DNA from: Branchiostoma floridae
Lineage: Eukaryota > Chordata > Leptocardii > Amphioxiformes > Branchiostomatidae
DNA length: 41,680 nucleotides
NCBI RefSeq assembly: GCF_000003815.2
Contig: NW_023365716.1
Location: 688,553 to 730,232, forward strand
Reading direction: 5' to 3'
A program made the position numbers and the translations under genes. Positions within the stretch are counted from its first letter, which is position 1. Every line of letters begins with the position of its first letter. The notes beneath the pieces are model-generated. The model saw only the letters and a program-made list of their open reading frames with translations, made no database searches and was not told the DNA's origin. Below are positions 19,725 to 29,321 of the stretch, piece by piece.

Positions 19725-19960
19725 GTGATAGGAGTTCCCCAGTTTATGACTGTAAACAGCCCTTGGCTTTACTGTGAAGCCGCCGCCCGTTGGGACACGA
19801 AGGGACAAATAATTCATAAACCGATAAAGGCCTTTCATTCAATATTTACCGCTTGCTGCTTGCAGCTGGACGTCAATACACAGCTAGCTACAGCGTATGG
19901 TCCCGTTTATGTTTGAGGTTATATTTAAGTCCTTACAGGTTCCGTACTGAGTCGAATGTT
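19725..19960 (+). repeat. Dispersed repeat shared with the secreted-peptide array
   Basis: CCCCAGTTTATGACTGTAAA, then ACACGAAGGGACAAATAATT and TATTTACCGCTTGCTGCTTG recur at about 30086-30300, 31900-32040 and 40746-40815. These are introns of the secreted-peptide units, so the segment is a mobile repeat or a distant relic of that unit. Confidence 0.6.
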
Positions 19961-20347
19961 AGGAAGAATAATCTTCAAGAAAAATGCTGCTAGAAAAAGG
20001 GGGAAAAAAACGTTTTCCTTAAATTCAAAAAGTTTTCTTCTGTGTCTAAGAAGAAACAAGAATGTTTGCGGCCAAAGAAGGCGACCTATCCCGGGATAAC
20101 ACAGTAGCTATTTAAACGGAGGGGCTAAGCTAGCCTGGGTAAAAAAAATATATATTTTTTAGGGTAGCGAGTGTAAGGAGCCCCGGTAGAAATCGGATGG
20201 TGCCCAGGCGTGTCCTTGTATTTGCCAACGCCATGTGTATTCACTTTCGCCCACGCTAGCCCACACAAAAATGACGTTTGATCAACCTAACATGCGTGTG
20301 CGTTCAATAGTGTAAATAAAGAGAAATGTAATTTTTTTTAAAGAATA

Positions 20348-20447
20348 NNNNNNNNNNNNNNNNNNNNNNNNNNNNNNNNNNNNNNNNNNNNNNNNNNNNN
20401 NNNNNNNNNNNNNNNNNNNNNNNNNNNNNNNNNNNNNNNNNNNNNNN
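20348..20447. other. Assembly gap (100 N)
   Basis: Exactly 100 N, the conventional placeholder for a gap of unknown size. It lies within the MAPEG gene, in the interval where the second conserved exon is missing. Confidence 0.95.
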
Positions 20448-20496
20448 GGGTCCATAATTATCGGAATATTATATTATGCATAGGTGATGGATAACC

Positions 20497-20655
20497 TCGA
20501 ATCCAGTCTCCTTGTGGCACGGCCTACCGTAGTTAGTGCGGGCTTTGTACGCGGCTAACGCGGCTCTCTCCCGGCTGAGACCTGCACTGGCCCCGTAGAG
20601 AGCCTACACTAAGTACGGTAGGCCGTGCCACAAGGAGACTAGATTCCAGGTTAAG
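20497..20655. mobile_element. Inverted-repeat element (GAATCCAGTCTCCTTGTGGC ends)
   Basis: GAATCCAGTCTCCTTGTGGC plus ACGGCCTACCGTA at the left is mirrored by TACGGTAGGCCGTGCCACAA plus GGAGACTAGATTC at the right. The arms are nearly perfect over about 35 bp and TAGAGAGCC/GGCTCTCTC pairs inside. It is a hairpin MITE of about 155 bp. Confidence 0.75.
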
Positions 20656-20896
20656 GTGATGGAAAGAAGAAAGAACACTATTATGAGACCTCCAAGGCCC
20701 ACAAAAGTCCGACTCATAGCGTCTGCTACTGAGGCCAGCCTTCCCACGATAGTGGTTACTAAATTTGTTTAGAGCACAGAAACAACAGCCGTGTTCTCGA
20801 GTTACTGTACACTGCAGTAGCGCGTGATTCTACAGTAAGCTGGAAGTATGTAGTGTACTGCACACTACATGCTCCTAGCTTAGGGCGGAAACACGG

Positions 20897-21102
20897 TACT
20901 CTCCAAGTTAGAGGTTAGGCTCCGGCTGTTTTTTTAACGTTTTTTAAGTAGTTTTTATCGGGCTTTCTATTTTTAATTTATCTTGCTGCGTCAAAACCTG
21001 TCTGGCGTACTTCAAGAAAAATGACAAAGTAGAAAGCCCGATAAAAACGACTAAAAAGACGTTTGAAAAAACAGCCGGAGCCTGACCTCTGCTTGGAGAG
21101 TA
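20897..21102. mobile_element. TACTCTCC hairpin MITE with 9-bp target duplication
   Basis: The element starts TACTCTCCAAGTTAGAGG and ends CCTCTGCTTGGAGAGTA (with intervening bases), with inner pairs CTCCGGCTG/CAGCCGGAG and TTTTTATCGGGCTTTCTA with its inverse. It is flanked by a perfect 9-bp direct repeat GAAACACGG (20888-20896 and 21103-21111). Nine-base duplications are usual for Mutator-like elements, so it is probably MULE-derived. Confidence 0.85.
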
Positions 21103-21126
21103 GAAACACGGTACCCGCTGTCGTAT

Positions 21127-21650
21127 GTGCAGCATAGTCGGTTGCACTATAAATACTTAGAATTAGATAATTTTGATTTACGCTCGGCAATCAGCAAAAT
21201 TAGAATTAGTGCCCATCCTCTCGAAATTGAGAGAGGACGGTACAAGAGGTTATCCGTGTGTGAAAGAACGTGCAAACAATGCACGTCAAACGTGGTGGAA
21301 GACGAAACACATTTCATGTCAAACTGCCCTCTCTATAACCAAGAAAGAAAAGAGCTGTTCAAAGAGGCCATCAAATTCCATCCAAACTTTCTCACATTCA
21401 ATGATAAAAAGAAAACAGTCCTCCTTTTAACATCACAAAACCCACACATAATAGAAAAGGTGGGATCTTTCGTCTTCCACTGTCTTCAAATAAGGAGTCG
21501 AACCCAATAACCCAGGATCTAGAGTTAGCTCTCACTAGTTTTAGACTAGACACATGTGATATTGTATTTTACACTGTTTGAATCTTGTATGTTACCTGCA
21601 ATTAGCCCACGGGCATGAATTTGCAATAAAACTTATTAATTATTCCGTCA
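21127..21650 (+). mobile_element. LINE 3'-end fragment, different subfamily
   Basis: An open frame at 21127-21510 encodes the C-terminal region of a LINE ORF2: ISKIRISAHPLEIERGRYKR followed by a cysteine-histidine cluster (CKQCTSNVVEDETHFMSNCP), the same layout as in the element at 7240-9502 but clearly diverged. An untranslated tail follows with CCCACGGGCATGAATTTGC and AATAAAAC-like sequence. It is 5' truncated, so no reverse transcriptase is present. Confidence 0.85.
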
Positions 21651-22140
21651 CGCCCACTGTAGTCACGCCCCGATGGTCAGTTACGGAAGTCAAACCAACA
21701 GCAATGCGGTCTTATTCCTAAACAAACATCGTACAAATGTACTGCATTTGCGTAAGTGGGTCAGGAAACTGTTCACTGTGACGGGTCGACAGTAAATAGT
21801 GAGTCAATTGTGGGGAGTAAGGGACCGTTCGTTTATGCTTAGAAGGGGGTTTGAATGCTGTACCCACCTACCGTGACCTAGGGTTTGTGGGGTCTTTCGG
21901 GGGTTACAAAGACACTGGATACCCACTGTGTGTAACTATAACGATCAGTCTCTTGAATGTGAAAATTGTAACATAGTTCTAATAGTGAAGTTTTCCAATG
22001 CTTCGCCCCCTCGTAGCTGAGACTAAACCATCATTGCAGCTTCGCTAGGGGTCACCCATATTTCGGGTGTCTAATAAGACAGGTTTTAGTCAATTCTTGT
22101 TGTTGTCGGCTAGACGTTGTTGTGACCTTGAGACTTAACA
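21650..22140. other. MAPEG intron, nothing recognised
   Basis: No exon, inverted repeat or RNA gene was identified. Confidence 0.4.
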
Positions 22141-22144
22141 GGAT

Positions 22145-22232
22145 TTTCTTCACTCCACTTAGCATGACTTTCCTCACTACACCCAGGTGTAAGAATGGGT
22201 ACCTGACTTCGGTTGGGGAGGCACGCTGCTGC
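22145..22232 (+). mobile_element. SINE body fragment without tRNA head
   Basis: CATGACTTTCCTCACTACAC, then CCAGGTGTAAGAATGGGTAC and CTGACTTCGGTTGGGGAGG match the body of the SINEs at 1668 and 16276. The tRNA-like promoter head is missing. Confidence 0.7.
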
Positions 22233-22576
22233 GGTGGAAGGAGAGGAATGGGCTCCACCTCCCAATCCCGACACAAAAGCCATCCTGAGTCCCTTTATCT
22301 TTTTTTCACGCTTTTTTTTCCAGCAAGGCTAACGTCACATTTCATTTCCAAACCGGGGCCCGGTCGGCCTTTTGTGGAAACGAAAAATAGATTTTTTACT
22401 GTTCTGTGTCCTCGGTCCAGAAAATGGATTTTCATAATGTAGTTTGTTGTCTTCTATTGCACACTTTTCGTTCCCGAAAGCTGCCCGGCCGGTCCTCGCT
22501 TTGGAAATGTGATAAAGGCCTAACTAGTAACTACTGTATAGTGGCATACTAACTTTGATAATGTTCCCATGTCTAG

Positions 22577-22714
22577 CGGTCTACCCACACACGTTCCCGT
22601 TCCTACTGGTGGGCCTGTTCTACGTGCTGACGTCACCGGAAACGGAAATGGCGACACTGTTGATCCGGGTGTCGCGGGCGCCAGTCTGGTGGACATGCTG
22701 GCTACCATGCTCAG
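22577..22714 (+). CDS. MAPEG-family exon 3, with apparent one-base frameshift
   Basis: After CATGTCTAG| the frame reads VYPHTFPFLLVGLFYVLTSP, then ETEMATLLIRV, resembling the PFLxxGLxYxL third-helix region of MGST1/PTGES. The family's next stretch, an arginine-containing GAR-like turn, appears in a different frame: VAGASLVDMLATMLR, which then joins the next exon perfectly as MLR-LPDFV. One base appears missing between CGGGT and GTCGCGGGC (about 22668-22674). It is either a sequence error or a disabling mutation. The donor AG|GTTAGG is phase 2. The acceptor choice is uncertain because the family's ENI(x)PF start is not seen. Confidence 0.6.
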
Positions 22715-22727
22715 GTTAGGGCCGTTA

Positions 22728-22730
22728 TTT

Positions 22731-22790
<60 letters not shown>

Positions 22791-22799
22791 AACTACTAG

Positions 22800-22836
<37 letters not shown>

Positions 22837-22905
22837 GCTACTACTTCTTCTACTACTTCTTCTACTACTGCTACTATTACTACTTCGACTACTACTTAAT
22901 ATACT
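22728..22905. repeat. (TAC)n microsatellite of about 170 bp
   Basis: A long TAC/CTA run with a few substitutions near its right end. The poly-Tyr and poly-Ser ORFs on the two strands are artefacts of it. It lies between two copies of the end of MAPEG exon 3. Confidence 0.95.
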
Positions 22906-22912
22906 ACTTCTA

Positions 22913-22942
22913 CTGGTGGACATGCTGGCCACCATGCTCAGG
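22913..22942 (+). pseudogene. Duplicated 3' end of MAPEG exon 3 with a second donor
   Basis: TGGTGGACATGCTGGCCACC plus ATGCTCAG|GTGAGG repeats the last 30 bases of exon 3 with one change. It carries a stronger splice donor (GTGAGG rather than GTTAGG). It is separated from the first copy by the TAC tract. Confidence 0.75.
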
Positions 22943-22945
22943 TGA

Positions 22946-23306
22946 GGATTACTGTAAATGCATTTAAGTTCGCGGGGATTTTATTTCGCTGTATGAGGAA
23001 AAGGGACTATTCGCGGTGGTTTTAAGTTCGCGGTAGTAATCTCGAACCAGATCCACGGTGCGTAATGTATAGTATCAAACTTCCCGTAGGTGCCCGTTTG
23101 ACTCCCTTAGCCGGCTACACTCCCTGGCCAGCTTTGATGCTATCTTATGGCACCGTAGGATCTGCTTGGAAATTACGCGGTAGCACCATGCACTGTAGTC
23201 TCTTACTGCCGTGGAAAAATGTTCGCGGTGGTTTTAAGTTCGCGGTGAAGTGGCCATCGCGAAAACCGCGAACATAAAACCACCGCGAAAATTTCTGCAT
23301 TTGCAT
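22946..23306. mobile_element. TTCGCGG-type element, copy 2, carrying a nested insertion
   Basis: Starts TTACTGTAAATGCATTTAAG and ends near CGCGAAAATTTCTGCATTTG, matching 6405-6615. It is interrupted at 23037-23175 by a second transposon flanked by CGCGGTAG on both sides. Removing that insert restores the order seen in copy 1 (CGGTA followed by GCACCA). Confidence 0.7.
23037..23175. mobile_element. TAATCTCC-family MITE nested in another element
   Basis: The ends TAATCTCGAACCAGATCC and GGATCTGCTTGGAAATTA are inverted. The perfect 8-bp flanking repeat CGCGGTAG (23029-23036 and 23176-23183) marks the target duplication. Same family as 33471-33640 and 36918-37091. Fragments also occur at about 23305-23370, 25610-25685 and 26466-26510. 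Confidence 0.8.
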
Positions 23307-23379
23307 CTCCAGGCAGATTTACCAGTGGCATAAGATAGTATCAAGGCTGGCTAAGGAGTGCAGGCTAAATTTTTTTAGG

Positions 23380-25600
23380 CTGCCTATTCTTAACAATTGG
23401 AATCATGGGAGAAAGAGGCTGTCAAAAATCACCTACCTGACTTTTAGAACATGAAAAACTCACATTGGCATGGTTGCCCAGCCTCTAAAGTGTAATTTGA
23501 TGAGAAAAAAAGGAAAAAAATTACGGCGGAATTTTGTTGTACGGGACCGAAACATAGGTCGTGACCTTTTCACCCCTTTTCACTGCCTGTAAAAATACAC
23601 CAAAACACCTGACTTCTAAGGCCTACTGCAACCACAAATATCAATAAAAATCTGTTTTTTCAACATAATATAGAAGCTACAACCCTTACCTATAATATCC
23701 ACCTCCAGAATCCAAACATATCTCAAGAAACAAGAAATCTTTTTAAAAAAGCTGTGCCTTGCCGCGTGGTAGGAATATCGTCAGGAAAAGGTAGGTCGGC
23801 ACTTCAAGCCCGGCAAGGCAAAATGCTGTGCCTTGGCGTGCAGTAAGGATAATTTGCTTGTCTGCTAAATACGTATTATTAAAATTTTGACACTAGAAAC
23901 CACGAAAATGAGAAAATCTTACGATTATATTTGAAAGGCAACACTCTGAAAATACAAATGGCATTCTGTGCCCATCATCAACCCAAAATACGATCTTTTT
24001 CACGTGTTTACGGTATAGGCCGCATGTAGCCAGTCACAAGTATGCAAATGAGCTAACTATATTTAGTACCATGCAAACACCGCATGTGACCATGTTGGAA
24101 CACGTTTTCAGCTGTGTTTGCCGACGAATTCCTGCCGTTAGGGAGAATTTGCGGCCTCAAAACTGATATCACAAGTGAAGCGAAGTTATAGTTGTTGTTT
24201 TACTTTCATTATTTTGAAAGAACTTTGTAGCGTCATAGCGAGATCAACCGATATGTTTGGATGACATAGCGGCGCGGAAATATATGCTTCGACGGCGTGA
24301 ATTTTGAGCAAAAATACCGCAGAATTATGGTTAGAAAACCCAAGGAGCTTTTATCCTTGGAAAACCCCACATTTTATTATTTCAGGGGTCCCTGGTCCAA
24401 TTTAAAAGAAATAATAAGTGTACCGTCCAAAATAAGAACGTAGCGGGTGGATTCTGCGGCTGAAAAAAATAAACGTAACTGTTACCTAAACATGCACTCT
24501 TGAAAATGCAGACCAAAAAGTCCCAAAGGTGGGTTTTCATGGTTCTGGTCGCATGACGAAAATATTCTTATATCAAATGGATGTTATAAAAAGGTAAAAG
24601 GACAATTGAAAAAAAAAAACTTTCACTAGGCGGGTTCGAACCGGGGTCGGCAGTGTGGCGACTAATCACGCTAACCACTACGCCATGCTAACATTCACAG
24701 TACCAACTCGTATTAACAGGTATCCAAATCTAAGGCATAACTTGAATACGTCCGTTCATTCCAAGATTCAAAGATTCTAATGTCTAATCCTCCGAAAAAT
24801 GTCTAAACAACTGTTACTTATGTGAAAAGTTTGTAATGAGACGAGAGCCTGGCAAAATAATGTCGGGAAAGGCATGTTACAAGCTCTGATTGGCTGGCTG
24901 GAATCTCGGTGTGTCAATAGCCTGTTTAGGCTATAGGCACACTCAGTGTGTCAATAGCCACAGCGATATAACAAAATGATCCTAAATATTATCTATTGCG
25001 ACTTCTCGTGTGACGTTTTGAGCTGGCGCTCTCCTAAACTCACGTTAGCGTTTTGCTGCGGTCTCGGAAGGCCTCTCCAACGTTTTGATGACGTCATGGC
25101 TACTTATATATTCACATACAATTTATTAGCCTGATTTGGAAATTGTTTCATCTTTATGAATAGCTAATGCAATTCTTGTTGCGAGATAATGCACTTGATT
25201 TTATGTCACTCCAAATGAATTTGGAATTTTACCATACAAACGCTTCATTTATTCAATGTAACCAAATATTAAATGCTTTTAGAACCGACCGCAAACAGAA
25301 ACAAATACGTAAAATGGACGGTTTAAAATTCAACAGGGATGTACCATTGTCTGCCTGAGCCGTCAAACTTGTCCATGAGAAAGGCGATTTGGAAGGGCCT
25401 TTGGAAGGGGCTTTGGAAGGGCTGGGTTAAAAGGTCCGTCCATTGATCCATGGAAAAAAGCTGGCGTAAAGCCTTGCCTGGCGGCAAGGCAAAAACATTT
25501 CTACAGGCACTTGTGTCAAGGGTACCTAAGCATTTTGAGGAGGCTGGAAGTGGGTCATCTGCGCAACTCCGGAAATACTGAAATTTGCCCTACAGCCGGC
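23380..25600. other. MAPEG intron; possible large DNA-transposon remnant
   Basis: No exon was seen. GTGCCTTGCCGCGTGG near 23752 and an inverted relative GGCGGCAAGGCAAAAA near 25482 might be the ends of one element of about 1.7 kb, since related GGCAAGGCA motifs recur at 23812. A reverse-transcriptase or transposase frame is absent. The call is weak. Confidence 0.25.
24620..24692 (-). repeat. tRNA-like SINE head or tRNA pseudogene
   Basis: On the minus strand GTTAGCATGGCGTAGTGGTT, then AGCGTGATTAGTCGCCACAC and CCCGGTTCGAACCCG have A- and B-box matches and tRNA length. Two of the five T-stem pairs do not form and the acceptor stem does not pair, so this is not a functional tRNA gene. Confidence 0.55.
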
Positions 25601-26043
25601 CAAAGGGAGTCAACAACGAAACACACTCCTGGGCAGCTTTTTGTACTATTTAATACTACCGTAGGATCTGCTTGGAAATTAGGTTAGAGTAGAGTTTTCT
25701 TTCACTACAGTCATCACAGAAAGCTTTGAAAGGAAATTCAATGCTATTGCTCTGCTATCCTCTTTATACAGAAGAGGCACATCGGATTACTGCACACTTC
25801 TGATTATTGCACGGGGTCCCCAAATCCCAAACCAGCTGTATACATGTAACTTCGCCTTGTTGCAATCAAGTGGATTCTAACATATCAAATTCTAGTTGCT
25901 AGGCACAAATTTAAGCTTGGTTGACTTGAGTGAAATAGGTCCAATGTAATCCAAAGTGCCATTTCCAAGAAAAGGCACTTGGACCTTAAGATTCCAAGTG
26001 AAGAAGCCTGACCACGGGACCACCTTGTTGTTTGTCTCTGCAG

Positions 26044-26113
26044 GTTACCTGACTTTGTGCAGAAGCTGGCGTACTTCGTGGGAACCGCTATTCTCGCTGC
26101 CATGGCTGTCCAG
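26044..26113 (+). CDS. MAPEG-family exon 4
   Basis: This 70 bp exon lies between TCTCTGCAG| and GTCCAG|GTGAGT, entering in phase 2 and leaving in phase 0. It encodes LPDFVQKLAYFVGTAILAAM followed by AVQ. This corresponds to the last transmembrane helix of MGST1/PTGES (LPQPxRxLxFxVGxxxxxxMA). It joins exon 3 as TMLR-LPDF. The clean borders and codon structure argue that at least this part is or was recently functional. Confidence 0.8.
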
Positions 26114-26119
26114 GTGAGT

Positions 26120-26130
26120 TACTTCATTCA

Positions 26131-26168
<38 letters not shown>

Positions 26169-26203
26169 ACTACATGTATACATACATGCACACACACACA
26201 AAC

Positions 26204-26234
<31 letters not shown>

Positions 26235-26307
26235 CATAGACACACACACACACACATACACACACACACATACATACAGACACACACACACACACATATA
26301 TACATAC

Positions 26308-26358
<51 letters not shown>

Positions 26359-26460
26359 TACACACACACGCACACACACTTGAACACACACGCAAACTTT
26401 ACTGTCAGGCACACACACTCGCGTGCGTAAATAGGCATACATGCACATACAAACACACAC
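26120..26460. repeat. (CA)n microsatellite tract
   Basis: CA-rich repeat with CATA and CAGA interruptions in the last MAPEG intron. The Val-Cys and His-Thr ORFs that overlap it are artefacts. Confidence 0.95.
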
Positions 26461-26857
26461 TTACATTCCAATCTCCAAACAGATTTGCTGGTGGCATAAG
26501 ACAGAATTTATTTTCTAGTATGAAAAAGGGCCAAAGCAGTATCCAACTGACCGCTGATACAGTGTTATGCTAACACATTCACACTTTTAAACACGAACGG
26601 CAACCAAGACAACAATCTTTATTGACACGACAAAAGTACAGCGACTTTCGTAAGGTCTACATGTATAACAACTACTTACTGTACAACTAAACACACATAT
26701 ATGGATATCTATAGGTATGAATAAATCAACATATAGGGTCTAGCATGTCATTAACACTATTAGTTCTACGGTATATACATTCGTGGCAAAGGAAATAAAT
26801 AGATAAAAGCAGAATCCGAAGCTTCTTGAAGATTCTCAACCTCCTTATTTTCTCCAG

Positions 26858-26941
26858 GTGGTGATGCTAACCCTGGAGAACTTCAAGGAGCTGAAGTACA
26901 TCTACCAACTCCGTGACCTTGTCATGAAGCAACTCAAGTAG
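26858..26941 (+). CDS. MAPEG-family terminal exon
   Basis: After TATTTTCTCCAG| the frame encodes VVMLTLENFKELKYIYQL, then RDLVMKQLK and a stop at 26939-26941. It follows exon 4 in phase 0 as AVQ-VVMLT. The hydrophobic start finishes the last helix, and the basic tail is longer than in mammalian MGST1. Related copies of this exon with flanking DNA occur at about 35178-35251 and 38694-38768. Confidence 0.7.
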   Translation: MVMLTLENFKELKYIYQLRDLVMKQLK

Positions 26942-26999
26942 GCCCCGGCCAAGGTCATCGGGCCAGACCACTGAGGATCGCAGGGGGTGTGTTATGGTT

Positions 27000-27715
27000 G
27001 AAAACACTTTTCACTCCTTTAATGACGACTTAGGTAGAGTCATTGATTGACAAGTTTGAATTTGTCGACCGACAGACAAAGAGAAAAAAATTCACTACAA
27101 GTCAAAACAATTGTCGCTGACGACGAACAGTGAACACTGTCCGAAATGTCTGACCGTTTTCACATCTTATCCAATTACTTGAGTAACTTTGTATTCGGTA
27201 TCTAATTAACTGGATGTCTAATCTTTTTCGAAAAAAAAAAAAACACAAGCGTGTAGGAATATCTGGCATCCCTCTACGGCCCTCATGGTATCATCCACAA
27301 CCGGGTTTTTCTCACATTCCAACCAAACAGCCAGCCACAGGACGAAGGAGCCACACATACTACAATTATTCCGTTACCATACTATTGTCATACTATAGTG
27401 CCGACCACATGTACTGTTACTGTGCTTTTAAAAAAAACTGAGTACAGGAAATCACGTATATTACAGTATTTTTGTCTCATTCTACGATCAAAAGCTGTTT
27501 AATTGGGTTCGGTAGACCTTCTGCAAACGGAGAAAAACTTTTGTACTTCTAGTTTACGATTCATTTGATCATCCTTCATCGACAAAACGCGAAGACTTGT
27601 AATGTATGACATCTAGCGATTCGGTTGTGAACTGCAGCAGTTTGTGGTTATGTTGGAAGCACAAAAAATGGTGATAACGAAACAGAACGCTCTCTTTTAT
27701 AGTTAGTAAGCTTAG
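27000..27715 (+). other. 3' flank of MAPEG gene
   Basis: Contains a half copy of the MITE at 2213-2493 (about 27148-27232, with ATCCAATTACTTGAGTAACT) and no further exon. The segment just after the stop (GGCCAAGGTCATCGGGCCAG, then GGGGGTGTGTTATGGTTGAA) is repeated at both downstream pseudocopies. Confidence 0.5.
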
Positions 27716-28310
27716 CCTAAAGTCACAATGGCTGAATTGGCTGTAGGGTCTTTAAATAAGGTGTAGACATTGTAACGGACTTTACTATGGGTCTTCTTTT
27801 CGTATTGTACCCTTTTGTAGCTTTATAGGAGTGCAGATACGTTCGCTTAAAACATTCCAGTAAAATTTGACTTATGCAAACAGTCGGCAATAATAGCAAA
27901 GGCAGCCTATTCCTTATGCATAGCCTTTTTGTACGAACGTGTACACACGTCGAACACATTTCTCAGTTTTATAAGATAATGTAGCATGTGTAGTATATAT
28001 ATGTAATACCAACTTTACACTGTTGTATTAGAACAGTTCAGAATGTGTTACAAAATAGTCCATTTCCTTACATACAACTCCATCAACCAAGTGCAAATTG
28101 TAACGGTTGTGATCAGTGTACCGTCGGTTAGAAGCGCCTCCTTGCGGAATATTTTAGCAATGGCAGCTATCGTGTGTTGTTAAGTGAATCATTACTAGGT
28201 GTCTCTTTTCTGTTCTGTTGAGGATTCTGGCTTCACGTGTATGGTAGAGAGGGGTGTATACAATAAATGAATAGTAAAGAGTAAGTTGCACTTCTGTCTA
28301 CTTAGTTTTG
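27716..28310 (+). repeat. Unit A upstream block of the tandem array
   Basis: The block begins AAAGTCACAATGGCTGAATT, continues with GCAAACAGTCGGCAATAATA, AGCGCCTCCTTGCGGA, ATTTTAGCAATGGCAGCTAT and GGCTTCACGTGTATGGT, and ends with TACTTCTGTCTACTTA-like sequence. The same order occurs at 35350-35940 (unit D) and 38893-39470 (unit E). It is the shared distal promoter region of the peptide genes. Confidence 0.85.
28234..28239 (+). promoter_or_regulatory. Conserved CACGTG E-box
   Basis: A palindromic CACGTG lies within GGCTTCACGTGTATGG, about 750 bp before the unit A start codon. It is kept at 35864-35869 (unit D) and 39394-39399 (unit E). CACGTG is the core site for bHLH factors. Function is inferred only from its survival in diverging copies. 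Confidence 0.3.
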
Positions 28311-28329
28311 TGTGTAAAATCTGTGTAGG

Positions 28330-28620
28330 TGTGTGTGCGCGTCTTGGGATGTATGTACGTGTATGTTTGTATGTGTGTGTGTGTGTGTGTGAAAGAGACA
28401 GAGTATGTGTGTGTGTGTGTGTGTGTGAAAGAGACAGAGAGTGTGTGTGTGTGTGTGTGAAAGAGACAGAGTATGTGTGTGTGTGAAAGAGACTGTGTGT
28501 GTGTGTGTGTGAGTGTGTGTGTAAAAGAGACAGAGTATGTGTGTGTGTGTGTGTGAAAGAGACAGAGTATGTGTGTGTGTGAAAGAGACAGAGTGTGTGT
28601 GTGTGTGTGAAAGAGACAGA

Positions 28621-28656
<36 letters not shown>

Positions 28657-28690
28657 GACAGAATATGTGTGTGTGTGAGTATGTGAGCGT
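28330..28690. repeat. (TG)n with interspersed GAAAGAGACAGAG minisatellite
   Basis: TG runs are separated by about nine copies of GAAAGAGACAGAG(T)ATG or close variants. The corresponding site in the other units has plain (TG)n (32050-32190, 35955-36010, 39472-39600), so the minisatellite structure expanded in unit A alone. Overlapping ORFs are artefacts. Confidence 0.9.
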
Positions 28691-28889
28691 GTTTGTAGAA
28701 AAAATAAGTAGCAAATCATTCTCATTCTCCTGGTGTATAGTACCCAAGGAAAGACGCGTGCTCAGTTATGGAGCGGGAGAGTGCAGCCGACTGAAGTGGT
28801 GACTTCAGAAGTAGACTGAGACCCGGGTTCTAACTGGGCCTCCCGGCCCTGGAATCATTGTTGGTTCACCCCGCCGCCTTCTGACCCTC

Positions 28890-28988
28890 CCCCAAACATT
28901 AACGGCCCGTCCCTCCGCACAGTACCGAGCTCGAGTCGTCTCGCCCAAGTACAGACCTGTCCTGCTCTAAGACCCACTCCACGCAAAG
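28890..28988 (+). promoter_or_regulatory. Proximal promoter and 5' leader conserved in all five peptide units
   Basis: CGTCCCTCCGCACAGTACCG, GTCTCGCCCAAGTACAGACC and ACGCAAAGATG precede the start codon. Near-identical sequence precedes copy B (31310-31406), C (32400-32499), D (36190-36275, with a deletion) and E (39770-39865). No TATA box is visible. The start context CAAAGATGAG has A at -3. Confidence 0.55.
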
Positions 28989-29143
28989 ATGAGACCGTCC
29001 GGCGGAGTCCTGTACCTGCTCCTGGCGCTCACCGTGGTCCGTGCCGCGCCCGTCCACCCGCTAGCGAGACGGTCTGTTTTCACTAACTACAAGCTCCAGT
29101 GGGATCACATAGGTTATCCAGTGGTCACTTTGGACTTGATAAA
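28989..29143 (+). CDS. Secreted-peptide gene A, exon 1
   Basis: It encodes MRPSGGVLYLLLALTVVRA, a signal peptide, then APVHPLARR, a short propeptide with a dibasic RR processing site. The variable part follows (SVFTNYKLQWDHIGYPVV, then TLDLIK). The exon ends ATAAA|GTACGTAC in phase 2. There is no cysteine after the signal peptide. I recognise no family. It is the first of five tandem copies and joins its own exon 2 at 30457. Confidence 0.7.
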
Positions 29144-29321
29144 GTACGTACGATTATGTGTAGCATATCCAATTTTTGGTATTTTACCATATTTGCAGGG
29201 GGGGTTTCTGAGCAATATATTCAAATACTAATCGGTATACTGTGTACCAATGGTCATTTATATATCTTTGGCCAGGTGGTCCTTACATAGAGGTGGTCAT
29301 TAGTACAGGTTGGACAATATA

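Noticed and set aside
24620-24692. Functional tRNA gene on the minus strand
   Set aside because: The T-stem has two mismatches and the acceptor stem does not pair. It fits a SINE head or pseudogene.
26045-26471. Cysteine-valine-rich ORFs that could be mistaken for cysteine-rich secreted proteins
   Set aside because: Produced by the (CA)n tract in a MAPEG intron.
28195-28747. 176- and 149-codon minus-strand ORFs
   Set aside because: Artefact of the TG/GAAAGAGACAGAG repeat; not present in sister units.
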